This document shows, piece after piece, positions 9,000 through 16,445 of a stretch of DNA of 25,842 nucleotides. Positions within the stretch are counted from its first letter, which is position 1; each line of letters opens with the position of its first letter. This DNA is from CAG-390 sp964384555 (GTDB taxonomy: Bacteria > Bacillota > Clostridia > Oscillospirales > CAG-272): the NCBI GenBank assembly GCA_964384555.1, contig CAYLLA010000020.1, forward strand, positions 1 through 25,842, read 5' to 3'. The notes below the pieces were generated by a model. That model did no database searches. It worked only from the letters and a program-made list of their open reading frames with translations, and was not told the origin of the DNA. Both the position numbers and the translations under genes were made by a program.

Positions 9000-9069
9000 A
9001 GAATCTAAAAAAGCTACCCGACGTCCGTCTGTCGCCGGTGACGACAGACGGACAAAATATTTTGATTCT
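9000..9069 (+). other. Large perfect hairpin between glgP and the amylase gene
   Basis: A perfect 12-bp stem, GTCCGTCTGTCG at 9023-9034 and CGACAGACGGAC at 9042-9053, encloses a 7-base loop. It is nested inside a second pairing, AGAATC+AAAA at 9000-9010 with TTTT+GATTCT at 9060-9069 (one bulged T). No T tract follows, so it is unlikely to be a simple terminator. In a polycistronic mRNA such a structure could stabilise the upstream glg message or mark a processing site. Confidence 0.7.
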
Positions 9070-9155
9070 GTAAGATCATGGATATACGTAACAAAAAATG
9101 AGCAACCGAAAAACACATCAAAACCGCAGATCGAGATCTGCCGAGGGGATATCCT

Positions 9156-11162
9156 ATGCTGCCAAAACTATGTAACGAGCTTACAGTGCCGTCGGCACAC
9201 CTGACCTGCCTGACCGAGGACGGTCGCACGCGCGATCATATAGGTGCTTTGCGCCGCGGCGAGCGGGTGCGGGTCACTATAAAGCTTCCGCGCATCGTCG
9301 GTGCGGAGGGCGTGGTGATGAGGATCAGCCCCGATGGCGGTGCGGGGTACACCGACCTGCCGTTTGAATATATCGGCGGTGCGCGTGATATGACCGAGGA
9401 TAGCTACGTGCTGTCCCTCTCGCCGTGCGATATCCTGCCGGATGATGCCGACCACGGCCTCTTTTATTACGAGTTTTTGATACTTCGCGGGCTTGATACG
9501 CTTTTTTCAAGCACAAAAAATAATGTAGATATCTCGCTCTCCCGCGAGAGCGGCGAGCGCTTTCGCATGCTCGTCTACCGTGACGACTTTAAAACCCCCG
9601 CATGGCTTGGCTGCGGCGTGATGTATCATGTTTTTGTTGACCGCTTTTGCCGCGGCAGTGAGCCGTGTCGGCCGCCGCGCGGAGGCATCATCAATGATGA
9701 TTGGCGGGATGGCATCCCGCAATATGCCGAATATCCGGGCGGTGAGGTCGCAAACAACGTCTACTTTGGCGGCGATCTTTACGGAGTGATCGAAAAGCTG
9801 CCATATCTTGCATCGCTCGGTGTGGGTGTTATCTATCTTTCCCCGATATTTTCCGCTGCATCAAATCATAAATACGATACCGCTGATTATCTCAGCGTTG
9901 CCGACGAGTTCGGCGGTGACCCCGCGCTTTCTCTTTTACTGCAAAGTGCGCATGAGGCGGGCATTCGCATCATACTTGACGGTGTTTTTAATCACACCGG
10001 GGATGACAGCATTTATTTTGATAAATATCATCATTTCGGCGGAGGTGCGTGGGATGATCCCGCATCGCCTTACCGTAAATGGTATTACTTTAAAGAGGAT
10101 GCGGCGGAGGGCGAACTCCCGTATGCCGCATGGTGGGGAATACCCATCCTGCCAAAGCTCGATCTTGATGAGCCGTCCTGCCGTAATTTCTTTATCGGAG
10201 AGGGTGGCGTTTGCGAAAAATATATAAAGCTCGGCTGTGACGGCTGGAGACTTGACGTAGCGGACGAGCTGCCAAATGACTTTCTTTGCGGTCTGCGCGA
10301 GAGGGTCAAGGGCGTGTCACCCGATGCCGCTGTCATAGGCGAGGTGTGGGAGAACGCCGCGGATAAGATCTCCTACGGTCAGCGGCGCGAGTATTTTTGC
10401 GGGCAACAGCTGGACAGTGTTATGAACTACCCTCTGCGTTCGGCACTGCTTGCATATGCCGAAACGGCGGATGCCGAGTTTTTGGCGGACGAGCTGATTG
10501 ATATCTACTCCTCCTACCCGCGCCCCGCGGCGGATGTGCTGATGAATATCATCGGCACGCATGATACCGAGCGTATACTCACCCTGCTTGGTGCGCCGGA
10601 GCGTATACACGAGCTTGACGGCGAGGGAAATGCCACCCGCGCGGCCTTTGCGCTGACAGAGCGGGAGCGCGCCGAGGCAATCAAAAAACTGCGCCTGATA
10701 TCTGTCATACAATATACCGTTTACGGCTTCCCCTGTGTTTATTACGGAGACGAGCGCGGTATGGAGGGCGCGGGCGATCCGTTTTGCCGCCGCCCCATGC
10801 TTTGGGACGAGCGCACATCGGATGAGCTTGTTGATCATTATCGCCGTTTGGGCGAGGTGCGGCACTGCGAGGTATTTGACCGCGGTGAGTTTGCGCTTTT
10901 GCGTGCCGAGGGCGGATATATCGAGTATTCAAGAGAAAAACAAACGCCGGATGGTCTTTTGCGCGTGCGCGTGGCGGCAAATCTCGGCCGCGAGGCTGTG
11001 GCAATGCAGGTGAAGGGCGAATATCTTGAGCTTTACACAGGCAAGCGCGGGCGCGGGGACATCACACTTGCGCAGTTCGCCTTTGCCGTTATCCGCGAGA
11101 CGGTCGCCGAGAATAAGAATACAAAAAAGAACACAAAGGAGGCAAGCGCAGGGACATGCTGA
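9156..11162 (+). CDS. GH13 alpha-amylase family enzyme (neopullulanase/cyclomaltodextrinase-like)
   Basis: This 668-aa glycoside hydrolase has a beta-sandwich N-terminal domain (about 1-145) and a GH13 barrel beginning at GVMYHVFVDRF. Catalytic residues are visible: nucleophile Asp367 in GWRLDVADE, acid/base Glu396 in IGEVWEN, and Asp470 in IGTHDTERIL; DGVFNHTGDDS is the region I motif. These motifs resemble the GH13 neopullulanase/cyclomaltodextrinase group that acts on alpha-1,4 and sometimes alpha-1,6 links of oligosaccharides. There is no signal peptide, so it should act in the cytoplasm, fitting a debranching or maltodextrin-clearing role next to GlgP. GAGGGG lies just ahead of the ATG. 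It follows glgP after 197 bases and overlaps the next gene by 7 bases. The exact substrate cannot be read from sequence. Confidence 0.9.
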   Translation: MLPKLCNELTVPSAHLTCLTEDGRTRDHIGALRRGERVRVTIKLPRIVGAEGVVMRISPDGGAGYTDLPFEYIGGARDMTEDSYVLSLSPCDILPDDADHGLFYYEFLILRGLDTLFSSTKNNVDISLSRESGERFRMLVYRDDFKTPAWLGCGVMYHVFVDRFCRGSEPCRPPRGGIINDDWRDGIPQYAEYPGGEVANNVYFGGDLYGVIEKLPYLASLGVGVIYLSPIFSAASNHKYDTADYLSVADEFGGDPALSLLLQSAHEAGIRIILDGVFNHTGDDSIYFDKYHHFGGGAWDDPASPYRKWYYFKEDAAEGELPYAAWWGIPILPKLDLDEPSCRNFFIGEGGVCEKYIKLGCDGWRLDVADELPNDFLCGLRERVKGVSPDAAVIGEVWENAADKISYGQRREYFCGQQLDSVMNYPLRSALLAYAETADAEFLADELIDIYSSYPRPAADVLMNIIGTHDTERILTLLGAPERIHELDGEGNATRAAFALTERERAEAIKKLRLISVIQYTVYGFPCVYYGDERGMEGAGDPFCRRPMLWDERTSDELVDHYRRLGEVRHCEVFDRGEFALLRAEGGYIEYSREKQTPDGLLRVRVAANLGREAVAMQVKGEYLELYTGKRGRGDITLAQFAFAVIRETVAENKNTKKNTKEASAGTC

Positions 11163-11494
11163 AGGAATTTATAAAAAAGTTTACAACATCAAAGGATCCC
11201 GAGTCGCCAAAGTATCGCCGCGCCATGGCCGAGCGTATATGCGGCAAGCGGCTGAGATACGTTACCGAGCGGCGAAACAATGTTGACGAGGTGATAGGCA
11301 GAGAGGGGAATATGAGCCTGCGCGATGACGAGCTGATAGTCTTCTCCTCCTCCGAGGTCGTATTCAGGTGCTCGGTGCCGGAGCTTCAGGCGGCGGAGCT
11401 GCTCTCAAAGGACGGCGTGGTGCTCACTGGTCCGGATCTTGAGCACGGCGGCGAGGTGCGCACCGTTATTGCGTATTACGTGTATTACAGATAA
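11156..11494 (+). CDS. Conserved-looking hypothetical protein, 112 aa
   Basis: I do not recognise a named family for this small protein. Its start overlaps the end of the GH13 gene by 7 bases and is preceded by AAAGGAGG at 11135-11142, so it should be translated, probably coupled to the amylase. The N-terminal third is basic (KEFIKKF, YRRAMAERICGKRLRYVTERR); the C-terminal two thirds look like a small beta-rich fold (DDELIVFSSSEVVFRCSV, SKDGVVLTGPDLEHGG, VIAYYVYYR). No signal peptide or membrane segment is seen. Its position suggests a link to glycogen metabolism or simply a hitch-hiking housekeeping gene. The composition matches its neighbours, so recent transfer is not indicated. Confidence 0.75.
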   Translation: MLKEFIKKFTTSKDPESPKYRRAMAERICGKRLRYVTERRNNVDEVIGREGNMSLRDDELIVFSSSEVVFRCSVPELQAAELLSKDGVVLTGPDLEHGGEVRTVIAYYVYYR

Positions 11495-11567
11495 GCCCGA
11501 CCGCGACACACGCCGCAAAAGGTGATCCATATAACAAACAAAGAAAAAAACAATAATTAGATCCCAA

Positions 11568-11586
11568 AAGCTTAAATGAAAGCTTA
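11568..11586 (+). repeat. Doubled AAGCTT inverted repeat before proB
   Basis: AAGCTT occurs twice, separated by the six bases AAATGA, and can form a 6-bp stem. The site lies 16 bases before the proB start in an A-rich spacer of 108 bases. There is no clear promoter or T-tailed terminator in this spacer, so the proline genes may be read from upstream. Confidence 0.4.
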
Positions 11587-11602
11587 AAAAAGAGAAAATA
11601 CA

Positions 11603-12403
11603 ATGAGACTGGTCGTAAAAGTGGGTACATCTACCCTTACGCATCCAACCGGATGCTTAAACATTAGGCGCATCGAGGCGTTTTGCAAGGTGCTGTCAGA
11701 TCTTAAAAACGCGGGCGAAGAGGTGATAGTGGTATCGTCCGGCGCTGTGGGAATGGGCGTGGGCAAGTTAAATCTTGCCGGTCGCCCGCGCGATACCGTG
11801 GGCAAGCAGGCGGCCGCGGCGGTGGGTCAGTGCGAGCTTATGTATACATATGATAAGCTGTTTTCCGAATACAACCGCACGGTGGCGCAGATATTGCTGA
11901 CCGCCGAGGATTTCAGGCACCCCACCCGACACGAAAACTTTACCAATACCATGGAGAGATTGCTTTCGCTTGGCGTTATCCCGATAATCAATGAAAACGA
12001 TACGGTGGCTACCGATGAGATAGAGATAGGGGATAACGATACACTTGCCGCCATGGTGGCGGAGAGCGCACATGCCGATCTTTTGGTGCTCATGTCGGAT
12101 ATCGACGGCCTTTATACCGCCGACCCGCACCGCGACCCCGATGCAAAGCTTATATCCGAGGTGCGCGATATCGACGCAGGTATCCTCGCGCTCGGCGGCG
12201 GCAGTAACAGCACGCAGGGCACGGGCGGCATGGCAACAAAGCTCACGGCCGCCAAAATAGCCACATCGGCCGGGTGCGATATGATAATATGCAACGGCGC
12301 AAGACCAGACTATCTTTACGCCATTGCCGACGGTGAGAGCGTGGGAACGAGATTTTATGCCAAGGCGAATGAAGCCTGCTGTAAGGCGGGGGAGGATGAA
12401 TGA
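11603..12403 (+). CDS. proB: Glutamate 5-kinase (short form)
   Basis: This 266-aa amino-acid kinase phosphorylates glutamate to gamma-glutamyl phosphate, the first and usually feedback-controlled step of proline synthesis. Recognisable parts are VKVGTSTLTH at the start, VVSSGAVGMG, PIINENDTVAT, the GDNDTLAA segment, LMSDIDGLY and GTGGMATKLTAAK. E. coli and B. subtilis ProB are about 365 aa; the missing length equals the C-terminal PUA domain, so this is a kinase-only version. The ribosome-binding site is weak (AAAAGAGAAAA). The gene ends at the ribosome-binding site of proA with a 1-base gap, showing tight coupling. Feedback control may differ from the long form. Confidence 0.96.
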   Translation: MRLVVKVGTSTLTHPTGCLNIRRIEAFCKVLSDLKNAGEEVIVVSSGAVGMGVGKLNLAGRPRDTVGKQAAAAVGQCELMYTYDKLFSEYNRTVAQILLTAEDFRHPTRHENFTNTMERLLSLGVIPIINENDTVATDEIEIGDNDTLAAMVAESAHADLLVLMSDIDGLYTADPHRDPDAKLISEVRDIDAGILALGGGSNSTQGTGGMATKLTAAKIATSAGCDMIICNGARPDYLYAIADGESVGTRFYAKANEACCKAGEDE

Positions 12404-12404
12404 T

Positions 12405-13667
12405 ATGACAACACATGAGATATTACTTTCCGCGCGTGCCGCATGCCGCAAGCTCAACGCCGCCGATGTCGATGTGCTCGATCGCGCTCTGCTTTATATG
12501 GCAGAGGAGATAGAGTCCGGTGAGGCGGATATACTTGATGCTAACCGCGCAGATGTTCGGGCGGCGGTTGACGAGGGCAGGATAACGCCTGTAATGATAG
12601 ACAGGCTAACGCTTGACCACGGTCGCATAGCATCTATGTGTGACGGTATACGTGCGGTGGCTGCACTGCCCACACCGCTTGGCCGGGTGCTCTCCGAATG
12701 TGAACGTCCAAACGGTCTTAAGATCCAAAAGGTCTCTGTAAGCATCGGCGTTATAGCCATGATATACGAGAGCCGCCCGAATGTTACATCTGATGCCGCG
12801 GCACTGGCCATTAAGAGCGGCAACGTTGCAGTGCTTCGTTGCGGACATGAGGCTTACCGCACATCATTTGCAATAGTTGAGGCCATCCGCCGCGGTCTTG
12901 CACGCGCAGGTCTGCCAGCGGCCGCTGTCTCTCTTATTGAGGATCCCACACGCGCCGGCGCACGTGAGCTGATGGAAGCGGTCGGGCTTGTGGATCTGCT
13001 CATTCCGCGCGGTGGTGCGGGGCTTATCCGCGCCTGCGTTGAAAACGCCAAGGTACCTGTTATTGAAACAGGAACGGGTATATGCCATATTTATGTCGAT
13101 CGCGCGGCGGATCTTTCAATGGCACTGTCGGTCATCGAAAACGCCAAGACCTCCCGCCCCTCTGTTTGCAACGCCGCCGAGGTAGTGCTGGTGCACAGGG
13201 ATATAAAGGATGAATTCCTCCCCATGCTTCGCCGCCGTTTGGTGCGTGAGCGGGTTGAGCGCGGTGAGCATACGGTTGAATTCAGGTGCGACAGTGAGTC
13301 GGCAATGATCATGCGTGAGGTGCCGGCGGACGAGAGCGCATTCGATACCGAATTTTTGGACTATATCCTGGCTGTCGGCGTTGTGGGCAGCATCGATGAG
13401 GCTATCGACCATATAGCCGCGCATTCCACCCACCATTCGGATGCCATAATCACCGCGGATGATGCGGCTGCGGCAAGATTTGTGCGCTCTGTTGACAGCG
13501 CGGCGGTGTACGTCAATGCATCCACAAGGTTTACCGACGGCGGCGAGTTTGGGCTTGGCTGTGAGATGGGAATATCCACGCAAAAGCTGCCGCCCAGAGG
13601 TCCTATGGGGCTCGCCGAGCTTACGAGCTATAAGTATATAATAACCGGAAACGGGCAGGTTCGCTGA
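12405..13667 (+). CDS. proA: Gamma-glutamyl phosphate reductase
   Basis: This 420-aa enzyme of the aldehyde dehydrogenase fold reduces gamma-glutamyl phosphate to glutamate semialdehyde with NADPH. The catalytic cysteine is Cys255 in KTSRPSVCNAAE; other family marks are YESRPNVTSDAA, LIPRGGAGLI, VPVIETGTGICH and a C-terminal VYVNASTRFTDGGEFGLG with GISTQKLPPRGPMGL. The start is set at the ATG at 12405 because GGAGG at 12391-12395 lies 9 bases ahead; the ATG at 12396 would add three residues and sits too close to that site. It is nearly contiguous with proB and lies 87 bases before proC, and the length matches the family. Confidence 0.97.
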   Translation: MTTHEILLSARAACRKLNAADVDVLDRALLYMAEEIESGEADILDANRADVRAAVDEGRITPVMIDRLTLDHGRIASMCDGIRAVAALPTPLGRVLSECERPNGLKIQKVSVSIGVIAMIYESRPNVTSDAAALAIKSGNVAVLRCGHEAYRTSFAIVEAIRRGLARAGLPAAAVSLIEDPTRAGARELMEAVGLVDLLIPRGGAGLIRACVENAKVPVIETGTGICHIYVDRAADLSMALSVIENAKTSRPSVCNAAEVVLVHRDIKDEFLPMLRRRLVRERVERGEHTVEFRCDSESAMIMREVPADESAFDTEFLDYILAVGVVGSIDEAIDHIAAHSTHHSDAIITADDAAAARFVRSVDSAAVYVNASTRFTDGGEFGLGCEMGISTQKLPPRGPMGLAELTSYKYIITGNGQVR

Positions 13668-13754
13668 GCCGCACGCCGTGACAACGGCAAAGCCGAAAAT
13701 GCAAACCACAAAAGATCAAAAAGATCAAAATAAAAAGGAACGAATAAAAATAAA

Positions 13755-14579
13755 ATGACTGTAGGATTTATAGGCGCCGGCAATATGGGCGGCGCACTGG
13801 CGGGTGCTGTGGCACGCGCCATGGAGAGAAACGAGGATATTGCAGGGGAGCTGCTTATCTGCGATAAAAACAGCGAGCGCGCCGAGGCGGTCGCAAAGGA
13901 TATCGGCGGTCGCACGGCCGCCGCAGATGAAATGATAGAGTGCTGTGATATTATCTTCTTTGGTGTCAAGCCGCAAACGCTACCCGCGCTTGCCGAGGAG
14001 CTTTCAGCCCCGCTTTCGGCCCTTCGCCGTCAAAGACGTCGCCCGCCTCTTGCCGTTACGATGGCGGCGGGAGTTTCAATATCCAAATTTGAATGCATGT
14101 TCGGCGGTCTGCCGGTGATACGCATCATGCCAAATACGCCGGTATCGGTAGGTGAGGGCGTTATCTTTTGGTGTGCGGCGGAAGGTGTGGCCAATGATAT
14201 GCGCTGCGCGTTTTCAGCCATAATGAGTGCCTGCGGCGAGCGTTTTGAGGTGGACGAGCGCCATATCGATGCCGCAGGTGCGCTCTCCGGCTGCGGTCCT
14301 GCCTATGTTTATATGTTTATCGAGGCACTGGCTGACGGAGCTGTGGCGGCGGGGCTTGACCGTCAAACGGCACTCCGTGCGGCTACCTCTACCGTTATCG
14401 GCGCGGGAACACTGCTCCGCAAGCTTGATTGCCACCCCGGTGTGCTCAAGGATGCGGTCTGCAGTCCAGGCGGCACGACTATTGAGGGCGTGCGAACGCT
14501 GGAGGAGCATGCAATGCGTGCGGCGGTGATGGATGCCGTCCTTGCGGCCTATCGCAAGACCGAGGAGCTTAAAAACTGA
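13755..14579 (+). CDS. proC: Pyrroline-5-carboxylate reductase
   Basis: This 274-aa enzyme reduces 1-pyrroline-5-carboxylate to proline with NAD(P)H, the last step of the pathway. It begins with a Rossmann nucleotide-binding loop, GFIGAGNMGGAL, continues with FFGVKPQ, IRIMPNTPVSVGEG, and the C-terminal dimerisation and active-site part GCGPAYVYMFIEAL and AVCSPGGTTIEGV. An AAAAAGGAA sequence lies upstream with an A-rich gap of about 13 bases. It completes proBAC, so the whole glutamate-to-proline route is encoded in one co-oriented cluster. The spacer before it carries a small hairpin (13675-13688) and no clear promoter. Confidence 0.97.
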   Translation: MTVGFIGAGNMGGALAGAVARAMERNEDIAGELLICDKNSERAEAVAKDIGGRTAAADEMIECCDIIFFGVKPQTLPALAEELSAPLSALRRQRRRPPLAVTMAAGVSISKFECMFGGLPVIRIMPNTPVSVGEGVIFWCAAEGVANDMRCAFSAIMSACGERFEVDERHIDAAGALSGCGPAYVYMFIEALADGAVAAGLDRQTALRAATSTVIGAGTLLRKLDCHPGVLKDAVCSPGGTTIEGVRTLEEHAMRAAVMDAVLAAYRKTEELKN

Positions 14580-14605
14580 GCGGCTGTTGCCGTATCGAAA
14601 AAAAT

Positions 14606-14638
14606 ATCGACTTTTTGTCGATTTATCGGTATTTTTGG
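14606..14638 (+). terminator. Possible terminator after proC
   Basis: ATCGAC at 14606-14611 pairs perfectly with GTCGAT at 14617-14622 around five T residues, and T-rich sequence follows (TTAT, then ATTTTT). The stem is short and AT-leaning, so this is a weak terminator candidate at the end of proBAC. Confidence 0.4.
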
Positions 14639-14648
14639 CCAGCGGCTC

Positions 14649-14677
14649 TTGAAATCCGTCTCCTTTTGGAGTATAAT
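14649..14677 (+). promoter_or_regulatory. upp promoter
   Basis: TTGAAA at 14649-14654 and TATAAT at 14672-14677 are spaced by exactly 17 bp, a near-consensus sigma-A promoter. The predicted start near 14684 leaves a 5' leader of about 90 nt before upp, in which I saw no clear attenuator. Confidence 0.8.
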
Positions 14678-14775
14678 AGTATTAAATACGAACAGTCGGC
14701 GATATCGCCCCGAAGCATTGCGGCGGAGAGGTCTTTCGTCGATCCGAGTAATAAAAACAAGGAGCAGGCAAACGC

Positions 14776-15405
14776 ATGAGTACTTTACACATTCTTGATC
14801 ACCCTCTTATCACCCACAAGCTTTCAATCATGAGAAATAAAAAGACGGGCTCTAAGGATTTCCGCCAGATCCTTAACGAGATCGCCATGCTTATGGGGTA
14901 CGAGCTGACGCGTGACCTCCCGCTTGAGGATGTTACAATTGAAACTCCCCTTACAAAAATGAAGGCAAAAATGATATCGGGCAAAAAGCTCGCCATCGTA
15001 CCGATCCTGCGTGCGGGACTTGGCATGGTGGATGGTCTTTTGGAGCTCGTTCCGGTTGCAAAGGTAGGTCATATCGGTCTTTACCGCGACCCCGAGACAC
15101 ATACCCCGGTAGAGTATTATTGCAAGCTCCCCAATGATATCGAGGATAGAATAGTCATCCTTGTTGACCCCATGCTGGCTACAGGCGGCTCTGCTTGCGA
15201 TGCGCTGACAATGCTTAAGAGGCACGGTTGCCGCAACATTCGCTTTATGGCGCTCGTTGGTGCGCCGGAGGGCGTGCGCAAGGTGCAGGAGGAACATCCC
15301 GATGTTGACATATTTATTGCAGCACTTGATGAATGCCTCAACGACCATGCATATATCGTTCCCGGACTTGGCGATGCCGGCGATAGGATCTTCGGCACAA
15401 AATAA
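14776..15405 (+). CDS. upp: Uracil phosphoribosyltransferase
   Basis: This 209-aa salvage enzyme makes UMP from uracil and PRPP. The PRPP-binding loop is VDPMLATGGSACDA at about 130-143; PILRAGLGMVDG (76-87) and the C-terminal uracil-site region IVPGLGDAGDRIFGTK (about 194-209) are typical and the length equals the family norm. AAGGAG lies 12 bases before the ATG. The gene is a single transcription unit: a consensus promoter lies ahead and a strong terminator follows directly. No unusual features. Confidence 0.98.
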   Translation: MSTLHILDHPLITHKLSIMRNKKTGSKDFRQILNEIAMLMGYELTRDLPLEDVTIETPLTKMKAKMISGKKLAIVPILRAGLGMVDGLLELVPVAKVGHIGLYRDPETHTPVEYYCKLPNDIEDRIVILVDPMLATGGSACDALTMLKRHGCRNIRFMALVGAPEGVRKVQEEHPDVDIFIAALDECLNDHAYIVPGLGDAGDRIFGTK

Positions 15406-15419
15406 GATAAAAACTACAT

Positions 15420-15449
15420 GGGCGGGCAATGTTTGTCCGCCCTTTTTTT
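15420..15449 (+). terminator. Strong intrinsic terminator after upp
   Basis: GGGCGGGCA at 15420-15428 pairs with TGTCCGCCC at 15434-15442 (nine pairs, one G-U) around a 5-base loop, followed by seven T residues at 15443-15449. It ends only 18 bases before the start of the next gene, so the downstream gene cannot have its own promoter between the two. Confidence 0.9.
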
Positions 15450-15467
15450 GAAAAGAAAAAAGAAAAA

Positions 15468-16445
15468 ATGAGAGTTTTAACGATAGGCAAAAACGATGCC
15501 GGGCAGAGGCTGGATAAGTTCCTTACAAAGGCGGTCCGCGGCATGCCAAAGTCGTTTATGTATAAATCGATAAGAACAAAAAAGATAAAGCTCAACCGTC
15601 ACCGTGCCGAGCCGGATACAATGCTCCGTGAGGGGGACGAGATACAGCTTTTTATACGTGATGAATTTTTTGAGTCTCCGGAGGGTGACCGCGGTGCGCT
15701 CTATCGGATAGAGCCGAAGCTCTCGGTCGTATATGAGGATAAAAATATCATCCTCATCAATAAGCGCCCCGGTGTTTTGGTGCATGAAGATGACTCGGGC
15801 AAGGATAATACACTGCTGATGCACCTGCACGCATATCTTTGGCGGCGCGGCGAGTATGACCCGGAGGCGGAGCAATCCTTTGCCCCCGCGTTTTGCAATC
15901 GCATAGACAGAAACACGGGCGGTATAGTTATAGCCGCCAAAAATGCCGAGGCACTGCGCGAGATGGATGAACGCATACGCGCAAGAGAGGTTAAAAAGTT
16001 TTATCTTTGTGCCGTTCACGGCAAAATGCCCAAGCGTGCCGATGTGCTCGAGGCATATCTTCGCAAGGATGAGCGCAACAACACCGTTGATGTTATCGAT
16101 CACCCCGCTCGCGGCTATCTTACGATAAAAACAGGCTACCGCGTGCTGGCCGAGCATGGGGGTGATTCACTGCTTGAGATAGAGCTGTTTACCGGTCGCA
16201 CCCATCAAATACGCGCACATATGGCGCACATAGGTCACCCATTGCTCGGGGACGGCAAGTACGGTGTAAATCGCGAGGACAAACGCGCAGGATATCATTT
16301 CCAAGCGCTGACCTCATATAAGCTGCGGTTTGATTTTTCGGATGACGGCGGAGTGCTTGCGAACCTTCGCGGGCGCGAGTTTTCAATTCCCCCCGCCGAT
16401 GTTTGGTTTTGCGCCGATTTCGGCTATAGCGGTACATCAGTATGA
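15468..16445 (+). CDS. RluC/RluD-family 23S rRNA pseudouridine synthase
   Basis: This 325-aa protein should isomerise uridine to pseudouridine in RNA, most likely large-subunit rRNA. An S4-like RNA-binding domain covers about 10-65 (AGQRLDKFLT, KKIKLNRHR). The synthase domain follows with ILINKRPGVLVHED, the catalytic loop CNRIDRNTGG (Asp147 expected to be the nucleophile) and the late motif GRTHQIRAHMAHIGHPLLGD. An earlier in-frame ATG at 15429 lies inside the upp terminator hairpin, so 15468 is chosen; however, no good Shine-Dalgarno sequence is present, only A-rich sequence. Its end overlaps lnt by 4 bases (ATGA). The target uridines cannot be told from sequence, so no gene symbol is given. 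Confidence 0.9.
   Translation: MRVLTIGKNDAGQRLDKFLTKAVRGMPKSFMYKSIRTKKIKLNRHRAEPDTMLREGDEIQLFIRDEFFESPEGDRGALYRIEPKLSVVYEDKNIILINKRPGVLVHEDDSGKDNTLLMHLHAYLWRRGEYDPEAEQSFAPAFCNRIDRNTGGIVIAAKNAEALREMDERIRAREVKKFYLCAVHGKMPKRADVLEAYLRKDERNNTVDVIDHPARGYLTIKTGYRVLAEHGGDSLLEIELFTGRTHQIRAHMAHIGHPLLGDGKYGVNREDKRAGYHFQALTSYKLRFDFSDDGGVLANLRGREFSIPPADVWFCADFGYSGTSV

Noticed and set aside
8955..9008. A 17-codon frame starting in the glgP stop (ATGATAAGC)
   Set aside because: No ribosome-binding site and no sign of conservation; too short to support.
12324..12404. Longer ProA starting inside proB
   Set aside because: The overlap has no ribosome-binding site and 12405 has GGAGG at good distance and gives the family length.
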